A stretch of DNA of 64,000 nt from Dysgonomonas sp. HDW5A. GTDB taxonomy: Bacteria; Bacteroidota; Bacteroidia; Bacteroidales; Dysgonomonadaceae. The stretch lies in the NCBI RefSeq assembly GCF_011299555.1, contig NZ_CP049857.1, forward strand, positions 3,038,001-3,102,000, in the 5' to 3' direction. The notes below the pieces were generated by a model. The model was not told the origin of the DNA and searched no databases. It worked only from the letters and a program-made list of their open reading frames with translations. Both the position numbers and the translations under genes were made by a program. Below, in pieces: positions 37,098 through 45,736 of the stretch. Numbering within the stretch: the stretch's first letter is position 1; every line of letters begins with the position of its first letter.

Positions 37098-38690
37098 ATG
37101 AAAAAATATATATTATTTTTAGTTTCGGTATTTGCTCTTACTTCTTGTTCGGATTTTCTTGACCGAGCGCCGGGTGATGCCCTTTCTCCAGGTACATTCT
37201 GGGAAACAGAAAACGATGCAAAACTGGCCTTGACCGGTTGTTACAGAGGTTTTGAGGATAGTTATGGTATTATGTATCGCGATTGTGGTTCCGATAATGC
37301 TTATAATTTTCACCGCCACGAAGGCTATCAAGCTATTGGAGATGGAACGATGTCTCCCGGTGACCCCGGTTCTACAGCTATCTTCTCTTTTGTTACTATT
37401 CGCAAGTGTAATGAGTTTCTAGAAAATATCGATCGGGTAAACTTCAGAACCGAAGGTTTAAAAACAAAGTATGTAGCCGAAGTTCGTTTTATCAGAGCAT
37501 ACCGTTATTTTTTACTGACTCAATGGTATGGCGATTCACCTTTGGTTACCAAAACTTTTGCGACTCCCGAAGAAGCCAGAGTTGGTCGAGATCCCAAAGC
37601 AACAGTAGAAGATTTTGTAATATCTGAGCTAAAAGAAATTACTCCCAGTCTTGTAGAAAAACATTCGTCCAGCGAAACAGGACGCATTCCCCAAGGTGCG
37701 GCACAAGCTTTGTTAATGCGCATGTATTTATTCAAAGGAATGTACAAGGAGGCCATTGAAGTAGCAAAAGCAATTCAAGGATACGACTTATTCCCTTCAT
37801 ACGAAGGTCTGTTTTTGATGGCAAACAGAGATACGAACTCAGAAGCAATACTTCAATACGAACATATCGAAAATAATCTTTCTATGGACTTAACCCCATT
37901 CCTTCCTAACAGTCAAGGAGGATGGTCGTCGGTAGTCCCTTTGCAATCATTAGTTGATAATTATGAAACCGCTGATGGTTTAACGATAGCCGAAGCTAAG
38001 GCAGCAGGCAAATATGACGATACCAATCCTTACGTAAACAGGGATCCCCGCTTAAGACAGACTCTAATTTATCCCGGACAACTTTGGGAAGGAGAGATAT
38101 TCAGTTCTGTTGTTTCAGGAAATGCAGATCATCCGACTAAAGAGAACAATTCAACTAAATCGGGTTATAATTTCAAGAAGTATTTCAATAATTTGGAACA
38201 ATTCCCTTCCGGATTTTGGAATACGGGGCGAAGCATTATGATTTTCAGATATGCCGAAGTTCTTCTGACATTAGCCGAAGCGAAAATAGAATTGAACCAA
38301 TTAGATGCTGAAATGTATGATGCTTTAGATAGAGTCAGAACAAGAGCCGCAATGCCAGCCGTAGACAGAACCAAATACAATACACAAGATAAATTACGAG
38401 AATTAGTTCGTCGCGAACGTCGTTCCGAATTTGCTTTCGAGGGGCTAAGACGTTATGATATTATCCGTTGGGGACTTGCTCACCAAGTGATGAATGGAGA
38501 TGCACTAGGTTGTCGTCAAGGGACTATTTTAGATGATGTTTTACCCAATGGGGACAGGAAAGTAAATTTGAATGGTGCTAACTTCTTTGTGGAAAAGAGA
38601 AAATTTGCAGACAAAAATATTTATTTGCCTATTCCTCAATCTTCAATCGATAAGAATAACAACTTATTACCTAATAATCCGGGATACTAA
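37098..38690 (+). CDS. SusD/RagB-family surface glycan-binding lipoprotein (second)
   Basis: 530 residues. Lipoprotein signal with lipid Cys in TSCSDFLDRAPGDALSPGTF, then the SusD core (YVAEVRFIRAYRYFLLTQWY), and C-terminal family blocks (IMIFRYAEVLLTLAEAKIEL, RVRTRAAMPAVDR, RRERRSEFAFEGLRRYDIIR, IYLPIPQSSIDKN). AGGAGG precedes the start by about 10 bases, one of few Shine-Dalgarno-like sites here. Partner of the preceding SusC; a hairpin terminator follows. Confidence 0.95.
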   Translation: MKKYILFLVSVFALTSCSDFLDRAPGDALSPGTFWETENDAKLALTGCYRGFEDSYGIMYRDCGSDNAYNFHRHEGYQAIGDGTMSPGDPGSTAIFSFVTIRKCNEFLENIDRVNFRTEGLKTKYVAEVRFIRAYRYFLLTQWYGDSPLVTKTFATPEEARVGRDPKATVEDFVISELKEITPSLVEKHSSSETGRIPQGAAQALLMRMYLFKGMYKEAIEVAKAIQGYDLFPSYEGLFLMANRDTNSEAILQYEHIENNLSMDLTPFLPNSQGGWSSVVPLQSLVDNYETADGLTIAEAKAAGKYDDTNPYVNRDPRLRQTLIYPGQLWEGEIFSSVVSGNADHPTKENNSTKSGYNFKKYFNNLEQFPSGFWNTGRSIMIFRYAEVLLTLAEAKIELNQLDAEMYDALDRVRTRAAMPAVDRTKYNTQDKLRELVRRERRSEFAFEGLRRYDIIRWGLAHQVMNGDALGCRQGTILDDVLPNGDRKVNLNGANFFVEKRKFADKNIYLPIPQSSIDKNNNLLPNNPGY

Positions 38691-38711
38691 TTTCTATTAA
38701 ATATTTTTTTT

Positions 38712-38739
38712 AACCCTGTTTTAATACTAAAGCAGGGTT
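38712..38739 (+). terminator. Hairpin terminator after second susD
   Basis: AACCCTG (38712-38718) pairs with CAGGGTT (38733-38739), with additional TTTA/TAAA pairing inside the loop. It lies 21 bp after the susD stop and ends this operon before the convergent fimbrial operon. Confidence 0.65.
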
Positions 38740-38830
38740 TGAAAATTTCAGAGGATGCATAGCTTCGAAAATAGAAATTATGAGAAAAATATTATTATTT
38801 ACCCTTTTTTTATTTATGGAAATACAACCT

Positions 38831-40474
38831 TTACCTTGGAGTATTGGAAACTTGATTGACATACAATTTCAAATGTCCCTCAGAATTTTTGCGACCGAGA
38901 TAGATGACTCCTCCACTACGGGGAAGATTTCCTGATCCGTTATTGCTTACTCTCAGGTAAATCGTTCCCGGACTGTCTGGGTGTACCGCTTCTGAATCCG
39001 AGTATTTGATACCATCGGTCGATAAAGTAAGCCACTTGTCACCTCCATTACCCTGACTTTCTATTTTTGCCGATACATAACCCGGGCTAAAAGTTAACTT
39101 GGTTTCCTGCCAGGATATGATTGGTTTTCGTTCTACCTTTACAGTCCGTACCAAGTTACCCACTATTATTCTCAAAGTACCGGTTGTAAATAGGCTGGTC
39201 AGATTGACTTTTACATCCATACCCTTAACCGTGCCATCAGGTACAATATTACCGGAAGAAATAGTCATGGAATTAGCCGGATTTACAGACATGGCTTCTA
39301 TTTTTGTCAATGTTCCTGCAGGCGCATTGGTTGTGATGGTTCCTGCCGTCAGATTGTTCTGTGCGGCATTGGAATAAACATAGAACTCTGAATTGCTCAT
39401 TCCAATATAATATTGTCCATTATCGCTAATTTCCATTGAACTCTGATCAATCACCAGCAATTCGGCCATGATATTAGACGGCGGTGCAACTATAGCATCT
39501 TGCGGCGTTTTATATCCGGCTATTTTTACGTTCTTTATTTTGAATTGGTACCATTTATTACGCGCAATACTCATTGGAGCATTATTACTGTCTTTAAATG
39601 CCAGACGGTAATAGCTTGTTTCACCATTGTACTTACCTTTGACTATCACGGAAGTTTCACCTACCGACGATTCGTAGATGTAAACAGGGTCTTTACCATT
39701 GGAAATACCACTGACCGGATCTGTAGGAAGCTGTGCAAAATAATTTACCTTATTCCCGACAACAATCGGAGCAGCTTCTGACAATCTTCCATATTGTTTA
39801 GCTCCGACGACTGTAAATCCCTCCAAAGTAAATCCTGTAGCAGTATTCTCTACTGTTACTTTGGCTACAATACGCTTAAGCTGTACCTTGTTTAGGGGTG
39901 TGCCGATAGTTGTTTGTTCATTGATACTGTTCAGATTTCTCGATGCACTCATAGGAAGATAACCTCCTGCATATGGAACAGTAACCTGTGGCGAACTTAG
40001 TTTCTGCGTATTCAGTATTGACAATGCTTGGCCATACGTCTTTCCGGATAGAGCGGCATTGATTATTGTTTTATCTAAATTCAGATTATCTGTTGCTCCG
40101 TCAAAAAACTTGGCAGGTGGATTGGTGATAATAATCAAACGCGATTTAGAATTAGTTTTGGTAAGTGGTACAGCCAGCTTACCATTTGATAGGATAGCGC
40201 GGGATACTTCGAAAAATACAGCATTATTATTGTCGCCCCGGAATACTAATATCCAGGGCATCGAACCTTGGAGGCTGTTCTCATCGGTCGCTGCGGCACG
40301 GGTAACCGGTTTTTCGAACTCCTCGGCATCGGTGAAAAGTTCTATCTGTGCCACACCATCGGAAGTTTCTTGGGGTGTAGTACCATCAGGCATATATTCG
40401 TCGTTGCAAGCCGCTAAAAAGAACAGTATAATTCCCACTTGCAAATAGCGGCTAATGATTCTTATCTGTTTCAT
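38831..40474 (-). CDS. Fimbrillin-family accessory lipoprotein (last gene of fimbrial operon)
   Basis: 547 residues. Lipoprotein signal with lipid Cys23 (FFLAACNDEYMPDG), followed by a VTRAAA site (Arg59) like those at which Arg-specific proteases mature type V pilins. The first 300 residues look like a fimbrillin domain (MPWILVFRGDNNNAVFFEVS, VQLKRIVAKVTVENTATGFT), the rest like further Ig-type sandwich domains (SPGYVSAKIESQGNGGDKWL). It is the last gene of the operon, 21 bp after the tip gene. Probably an accessory or minor pilin. Confidence 0.7.
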   Translation of the reverse strand: MKQIRIISRYLQVGIILFFLAACNDEYMPDGTTPQETSDGVAQIELFTDAEEFEKPVTRAAATDENSLQGSMPWILVFRGDNNNAVFFEVSRAILSNGKLAVPLTKTNSKSRLIIITNPPAKFFDGATDNLNLDKTIINAALSGKTYGQALSILNTQKLSSPQVTVPYAGGYLPMSASRNLNSINEQTTIGTPLNKVQLKRIVAKVTVENTATGFTLEGFTVVGAKQYGRLSEAAPIVVGNKVNYFAQLPTDPVSGISNGKDPVYIYESSVGETSVIVKGKYNGETSYYRLAFKDSNNAPMSIARNKWYQFKIKNVKIAGYKTPQDAIVAPPSNIMAELLVIDQSSMEISDNGQYYIGMSNSEFYVYSNAAQNNLTAGTITTNAPAGTLTKIEAMSVNPANSMTISSGNIVPDGTVKGMDVKVNLTSLFTTGTLRIIVGNLVRTVKVERKPIISWQETKLTFSPGYVSAKIESQGNGGDKWLTLSTDGIKYSDSEAVHPDSPGTIYLRVSNNGSGNLPRSGGVIYLGRKNSEGHLKLYVNQVSNTPR

Positions 40475-40495
40475 TACTCTATTTTTTTAAATGTA

Positions 40496-43174
40496 TTATT
40501 CATCCTTCACACATCTGATTGGAAAACCGTAACGAAGGCTTGCATACAATATTACTGACCTTCCTTGATCATTACTTATATACCAGGCATTACTTCTATC
40601 GTATTTGGAAGTAAACCAAAAGAACCCACGTAGCCCAGTGTATTGCAACTCTCCTCTAACATTGGGAACCGGGTATTTGTCGTGATCTAGACGCAGACCC
40701 GAAGCCGGTATAAACAGAGAAGCATTGTTATACGGATTAAAATATAATTGACCGATATAAGCCAGTTCGGCATCACTACCCACCACAGATGCAGCTACGC
40801 CATTGTGGCTTGTCCGAATTTGCCTGCGGTCGAAAAAACCATCGGCATAATAGCCCCACAGGATATTATCGTTACTTTCTTCTTCGCCATCACGAGGGTT
40901 TAACCATAAAGATTGACGCACCTCCGAATTGTTTGCATTGGGAGAGTTGTCGAAATCACCCGGATTACCATCTCTAGGGCGTCGATATCCAGCAGGCGAA
41001 CACTCCCATTTGGCTTTATTATCTTCCCAAAAACCTACAGGATCTTGTCCCTTTCCCATCCAATCTTGCGGCAAGAAGATATCAGGATACCAAGCATAGG
41101 TGCGACCAAATTGAATATAATATCCTCCTTGAGTAGGATACTCTGTGAATACGTATTTAGAATTAGTTTCGTTACCCACTCTGCCAGATTGTCTATTTGG
41201 GTCTGTCAGATTGTAGGGGCTAAACCTTTTAGCCATTGTACGTCTACCTTTCAATGAGCTTTGCCCGGTGGGCTTATCTGTATCTCTCATCAAATAATCG
41301 GCACCTTCGCCTTGTCTAACATATATTTTAGCTATACCTCCGGTGTATTTCACGGTAATGGTAGCATAACGAGCCGGTGCAGCCGCAGTGGGAGTATACT
41401 TGGATGTCATACCCACTCTAAAATAAATACGCCCTTTTCCATAAACCTCCTTCTCTCCATTATGTACCGGATAGTCTTCGGCGTTGCCGGGAGAATCGGT
41501 ACCTATATTTTTATTATCGCTGGGCACTTTGCTTAGTATCACAAAACTGCCTTTCTTCCTGGGATCGTCTACTTCTGCACTCCACTCTCCTACATGATCC
41601 GAATAAATAATGCGTTCGCCGACTTCATTGCTACGGTGGAATGTACCCACCCATGGAAATATATTAAAAGGTTGGGGTTGATATTTAACTTCGGTATCAA
41701 CAATAATTTCACGTCTCAAACCACCTGCATTGAGATATATTCGGCGAACATCATTGTTTGTTTGGTTTACACTGAGTGTGGCAATGTCCATATAGCCTTC
41801 CCCTGTTTGCGGATTGTAATGAAACATAGATGTATCGAAACCACCTGCCAGATCATCAAAATAGTCATTGACATTGAAAGAAGTATTTCCGGTTGTTCCG
41901 ATAAAACCTTTGTCTTCGATCTTAACTGACTTTTGATCGGTCCAGAAATAAATCCTTGAAGATGTTACCCCGGTGATCGACACTTTAGCTGTAGAAGTAT
42001 TCAACTGCCTTTTACCCATATCACCCTGTACTGTCTGTACAGTCCAATCAGCAACTATTAGATCCATCGCTGTTGATGAACTCCATGCTATCTCAGGGGT
42101 CGGGTTTCCCGGACCTTTTACCTCTATGATACGAACCTCATAATTATGATTTCGTAAAACATCGCGAGTCGTTGTCTTGTCGGATGTCATCATATCGAGC
42201 CTGTAATAAGAAAGTGCATTATCCCAAGTTACGCCATCTTTGCTGTAATATCCACCAATGACCAATCCTGTGGCATCCAGACGATTCTTGGAGAGGTCGG
42301 TTGCTTCTGCTTCGAGTGTATAAATCTGGTTGGCTAACGAAATCTCATCATCGGTAGTATATTTAAGAGGACCTACCCAGTTTGCAGGTGCTACAGGGAT
42401 AGTGGGTTTATTTACAAGGAGATTCGCGGGAGTAGTAAATACCAAAGCACTCCTGTCAGGAACAACGTGCCCGTTATCCTTCACATTATAAAGGTAGACC
42501 TCTGCCAGCCTAAAGTTATCCCTTGGTTTTTTACCCGAGACAGCATCGTTTTCGGCTACTACCACATCTATCTTAGCTACCATACGTAATATAGGAATAC
42601 TGCTTACACTTGTAGTGGAAGAGGTTATTAGCTGCGGAGCCTCCATCTCTCCCCACATGGGAAAGGGAGTGAACACACCAGTATTGGATGCATTCCATTT
42701 ATGCCCGGATGCTTTATTGGCAAACTCCAGCATTTTGAGCATCTCGTCTTTAGGTGCTTGCCCCCATTCTACCGAGCTAATCAGTTTCATTACTTCATCG
42801 TGAGCATTAGTTATGATTACAAAACGTTGTTTGTAATCTTTTATCCTCATTGTGGCATGAAATGTCTGTTTAGGAGTTCCTGCACCTGAGATAAGTTTAC
42901 CTTCTGCATAATAATCGAAGTATTCGCTATTATCGGGGTTAACTTTGAATACCAGAATATCGATTTTTTGAATCATATTTTCCTGTGCATTGCCCGACAG
43001 CTCACCCAAAGCTTGTCTGGTGACAGGTATATTGTCCACTGGTACGGATACATGGAAGCTTACCGCTACCTCATCCACGTTTGTAGGTCCAACGATGTCG
43101 GTATTATTATCAACACATCCTCCCAAAGAGGACGTCAATAAGATAATCAGCAGGTAATTATATATTGATTTCAT
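40496..43174 (-). CDS. Fimbrial tip protein: fimbrillin domain fused to FISUMP domain
   Basis: 892 residues. Lipid Cys20 (SSLGGCVDNNTD) and a VTRQA site (Arg53) as in type V pilins. Residues about 35-380 form a fimbrillin/Mfa-like region (NMIQKIDILVFKVNPDNSEY, RMVAKIDVVVAENDAV). The middle is beta-sandwich. The last about 220 residues match my memory of FISUMP domains: AGYRRPRDGNPGDF, YIGQLYFNPYNNASLFIPAS, GLRGFFWFTSKYDRSNAWYI and the terminal SLRYGFPIRCVKD. Large multi-domain subunits with such ends cap Mfa-type fimbriae, so a tip adhesin role is likely. Confidence 0.75.
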   Translation of the reverse strand: MKSIYNYLLIILLTSSLGGCVDNNTDIVGPTNVDEVAVSFHVSVPVDNIPVTRQALGELSGNAQENMIQKIDILVFKVNPDNSEYFDYYAEGKLISGAGTPKQTFHATMRIKDYKQRFVIITNAHDEVMKLISSVEWGQAPKDEMLKMLEFANKASGHKWNASNTGVFTPFPMWGEMEAPQLITSSTTSVSSIPILRMVAKIDVVVAENDAVSGKKPRDNFRLAEVYLYNVKDNGHVVPDRSALVFTTPANLLVNKPTIPVAPANWVGPLKYTTDDEISLANQIYTLEAEATDLSKNRLDATGLVIGGYYSKDGVTWDNALSYYRLDMMTSDKTTTRDVLRNHNYEVRIIEVKGPGNPTPEIAWSSSTAMDLIVADWTVQTVQGDMGKRQLNTSTAKVSITGVTSSRIYFWTDQKSVKIEDKGFIGTTGNTSFNVNDYFDDLAGGFDTSMFHYNPQTGEGYMDIATLSVNQTNNDVRRIYLNAGGLRREIIVDTEVKYQPQPFNIFPWVGTFHRSNEVGERIIYSDHVGEWSAEVDDPRKKGSFVILSKVPSDNKNIGTDSPGNAEDYPVHNGEKEVYGKGRIYFRVGMTSKYTPTAAAPARYATITVKYTGGIAKIYVRQGEGADYLMRDTDKPTGQSSLKGRRTMAKRFSPYNLTDPNRQSGRVGNETNSKYVFTEYPTQGGYYIQFGRTYAWYPDIFLPQDWMGKGQDPVGFWEDNKAKWECSPAGYRRPRDGNPGDFDNSPNANNSEVRQSLWLNPRDGEEESNDNILWGYYADGFFDRRQIRTSHNGVAASVVGSDAELAYIGQLYFNPYNNASLFIPASGLRLDHDKYPVPNVRGELQYTGLRGFFWFTSKYDRSNAWYISNDQGRSVILYASLRYGFPIRCVKDE

Positions 43175-43212
43175 ATATTTTCTATTTAATATTACACTAT
43201 CGCCACTTTATA

Positions 43213-44163
43213 TCAATTGGGTTCTATTTCATAATCTGTATCGTGGTCGCTCCAGTATTGTATATCTACCTTTACATTCATATCGGTATCATAAATCAGG
43301 ATGATATCGAAAGTATGCGTGGTTTTAAAATCCACATTCGGATATTTATCCAGTATAAGCTTTATTAAATCATTCGGTAAGCCGCTGTTTCCGGGATATA
43401 AATCTCTTTTTTCCGTTTCATCCCATAGAACTAATCTGGGTCGGTTTTCTTTGTATAATTTCAGTACCCTGAGAGATGAAAACAAATCGGGTATTTCACC
43501 TTTAAGACTCATCGGAGCAACGTAGCTGAAGTCTTTGCCGGGAGCCGGTTTATTGAGAAATGTCTCATTGCCGTTGCGATCGGTAATAGTATTGAAATAC
43601 GCATGCCCTGTTTTAGGCAGCCCTTTTACAGTAACATTGATCGTATTGGTATTTTGTTCGAGAGGTATCGCTACAATCTGCGATTTGTCGCCCGATATAG
43701 GCACATTTTCTATATTTCCGTAAAGTATGAGAGGTATAGCAGATGTTATATATCCCTCCACAGGAATATCCAGTCGTAGGATATCCAGATGATTTAGCGG
43801 ATTGCTAATTTTTTCATTCGAATTGTAGGAAGCCACATCGAATATTTCGGATTGATTGAACCAGACAATAAATTCATATTTATCAGGAGGTAGTTCTATA
43901 TTCAATGGATAGTTCCTGTATAATTCAGGGTTTTGAAATGGAATGGTCTTTATATAATCCCCGTTTTTATCGAAGATATACAGATAAGCCACTTTCAGTT
44001 CGGCAGGATCAAAACTGCGTTCGCCTTGAGGTGTATCGTAGGTAAAAACAACCTGAAAGCTATGTAACTCAGGCGGACAGTCCGAAAGGTCGTCCCTGAT
44101 ACAAGAAGATACCATTGACGCGAGTATCAGCAGTTTTAATAAAGTATATCTATAGGTTCTCAT
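43213..44163 (-). CDS. FimB/Mfa2-family fimbrial anchor lipoprotein
   Basis: 316 residues. Lipid Cys21 followed by IRDDLSDCPPEL, the typical start of FimB/Mfa2-like proteins. Then strands such as FQVVFTYDTPQGER, AYLYIFDKNGDYIKTI and IELPPDKYEFIVWFNQSEIF. No VTRxA cleavage site, as expected for the cell-surface anchor that keeps its lipid and stops fibre growth. It lies after the major pilin and is separated from it by a hairpin, which fits a low-copy role. Confidence 0.85.
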   Translation of the reverse strand: MRTYRYTLLKLLILASMVSSCIRDDLSDCPPELHSFQVVFTYDTPQGERSFDPAELKVAYLYIFDKNGDYIKTIPFQNPELYRNYPLNIELPPDKYEFIVWFNQSEIFDVASYNSNEKISNPLNHLDILRLDIPVEGYITSAIPLILYGNIENVPISGDKSQIVAIPLEQNTNTINVTVKGLPKTGHAYFNTITDRNGNETFLNKPAPGKDFSYVAPMSLKGEIPDLFSSLRVLKLYKENRPRLVLWDETEKRDLYPGNSGLPNDLIKLILDKYPNVDFKTTHTFDIILIYDTDMNVKVDIQYWSDHDTDYEIEPN

Positions 44164-44219
44164 CGGACTACGTTTTAGTAATTCTTTTTTTTAAAATTCA
44201 CATATAATTTTTAGAAATA

Positions 44220-44246
44220 AGAGGGAGGAGTTTTAATCCTCCCTCT
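44220..44246 (-). terminator. Intra-operon hairpin between major pilin and anchor genes
   Basis: Ten-base perfect arms AGAGGGAGGA (44220-44229) and TCCTCCCTCT (44237-44246) with a seven-base loop, in the spacer between the pilin stop (44304) and the anchor start (44163). The U-tract on the minus strand is weak (TTATTT), so partial termination or 3'-end protection of the pilin mRNA is likely. Confidence 0.65.
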
Positions 44247-44303
44247 ACTCCCTCTCCACACAACAACTAACTAACAAACTACTTACAGGCTTTTATTATA
44301 AAA

Positions 44304-45674
44304 TTAAGGCTCCAAATCATAATCATCAGTAACCACATTCCAGAACAAGATATCTACTTCATATTTTATATCAGTTTCTGTGTCAGGCGGTGTTTGGGGA
44401 TCTAATGGGGGTACATCAGGACGACCTGGACCAAAGATACTGGTAATGCGGCAGCGGTAGTAATCGTTTCGGAATACGTCCCATTTCTTGCTCGTTACAG
44501 GATAGCCATTAAAATACCCTTGTTTGTTGAGGAACATATCGTAATAGCAATATCCGTTTGTATATTCAGCGGGTTTAATACTGCCCGGATTGGCGTTTTT
44601 AAAAGCTGTAGCAGTATTTTCATCCAGAAAATAATATCTATAGCCATTTTGAAGTATAACAGTCCAGAAGGTTTTTGGAGTTAAATTTGGGTTGGCTACT
44701 TCTACGAACTCTGATCCATTTTTTTGTGTTACTTTATTAGGTACAAAAGTCGCACGTATTGTGGCACGGGTGATTTCTTCTTTCCAGTGGTTTACAGACG
44801 TATTTTCGGTAGTATAAAGGGTGTTGAGGTCTTTTACTAATGGAACATTCGCCTCATTGACCTTCACATATCCGTCACCGGGAGCATCGGGAGTATTCAC
44901 TGCATTGATAAAATCTGTTGATAACCACGAATGGGGTAGGTAATTGGGATCCGAACCATCAGCTTTGGGAACCAGGAAGAATTTTGTATTGATATTGTTT
45001 ATTGCAAAAGCAAGATTATCAATTTTACCGGGCCCATTAATTGTCATCGTTGATGATTTTTCGACGGTTACTTTAGCCACAAGTCTTTTTACAGGTATTT
45101 TCACTGTGTTATTTGTTCCATAATCCGGATCTCCTTGAGGTTTGAGTTCACTGGTTACTCCGTTGGCACTGAACATGGCAACCCCATCTCCTGTCACAAG
45201 CTGACCCATAGTCAACGAATGTACATTGTCGTTGAAATTAGCTAAGCTGGTATTCTTTAGCCCTTGAGCAAATGTTGTGGGTAAGTTAATCCCGATAAAT
45301 ACTGTTTTAGCCCCTGTAGTGGTACCGATGGTCGCTTTGGCTTTCCAAACGTCTGCGTTGCCACCTCCCGGAATTTGTTGCACAAAATCAGATGCAGCCA
45401 GTGCCTGATGCTTAGACATCATGCCGGTATTTGAATTGAAGATATATACATCGACCGTATTAACAGCTGTTTCTAACAGAGAAGCATTATTGTCCTCGGT
45501 TGTTGCTGCTCTTGTTACCACATCTCCTTTTGGAAAGGAGAATGAAACGTCCAGATAGGTTGGTTGGCCTTTATCTTCACCTCCCGAGTTTGTATTTTCA
45601 TTGTTCTCGTCACTGCAACTGTATAATCCGGCAGCAAAAAGCAATGTTGCGATTAAAAATGCTTTGGTTTTCAT
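44304..45674 (-). CDS. Mfa1/FimA-like major type V fimbrial subunit
   Basis: 456 residues. Lipoprotein signal (MKTKAFLIATLLFAAGLYSC, lipid Cys20), acidic linker, and VTRAA site (Arg55), the expected protease cleavage that removes the first strand and allows donor-strand polymerisation. The N-terminal domain has DVYIFNSNTGMMSKHQAL and ITVGKR-like VKRLVAKVTVEKSS segments, typical of fimbrillins. The C-terminus ends with strand-rich IKYEVDILFWNVVTDDYDLE, which may be the donor strand. It is the third gene of the operon, behind DUF3575 and DUF3868 genes. Confidence 0.85.
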   Translation of the reverse strand: MKTKAFLIATLLFAAGLYSCSDENNENTNSGGEDKGQPTYLDVSFSFPKGDVVTRAATTEDNNASLLETAVNTVDVYIFNSNTGMMSKHQALAASDFVQQIPGGGNADVWKAKATIGTTTGAKTVFIGINLPTTFAQGLKNTSLANFNDNVHSLTMGQLVTGDGVAMFSANGVTSELKPQGDPDYGTNNTVKIPVKRLVAKVTVEKSSTMTINGPGKIDNLAFAINNINTKFFLVPKADGSDPNYLPHSWLSTDFINAVNTPDAPGDGYVKVNEANVPLVKDLNTLYTTENTSVNHWKEEITRATIRATFVPNKVTQKNGSEFVEVANPNLTPKTFWTVILQNGYRYYFLDENTATAFKNANPGSIKPAEYTNGYCYYDMFLNKQGYFNGYPVTSKKWDVFRNDYYRCRITSIFGPGRPDVPPLDPQTPPDTETDIKYEVDILFWNVVTDDYDLEP

Positions 45675-45736
45675 AATGAATTCTTTTTTTAATTAATACA
45701 TGTTTTGATTAATAAATAATTTGTACGGATACTATT

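Noticed and set aside
38780-38931. Plus-strand frame starting MRKILLFTLFLFMEIQ after the second susD
   Set aside because: It looks like a signal peptide start but runs antisense through the 3' end of the fimbrial gene and soon stops; probably chance.
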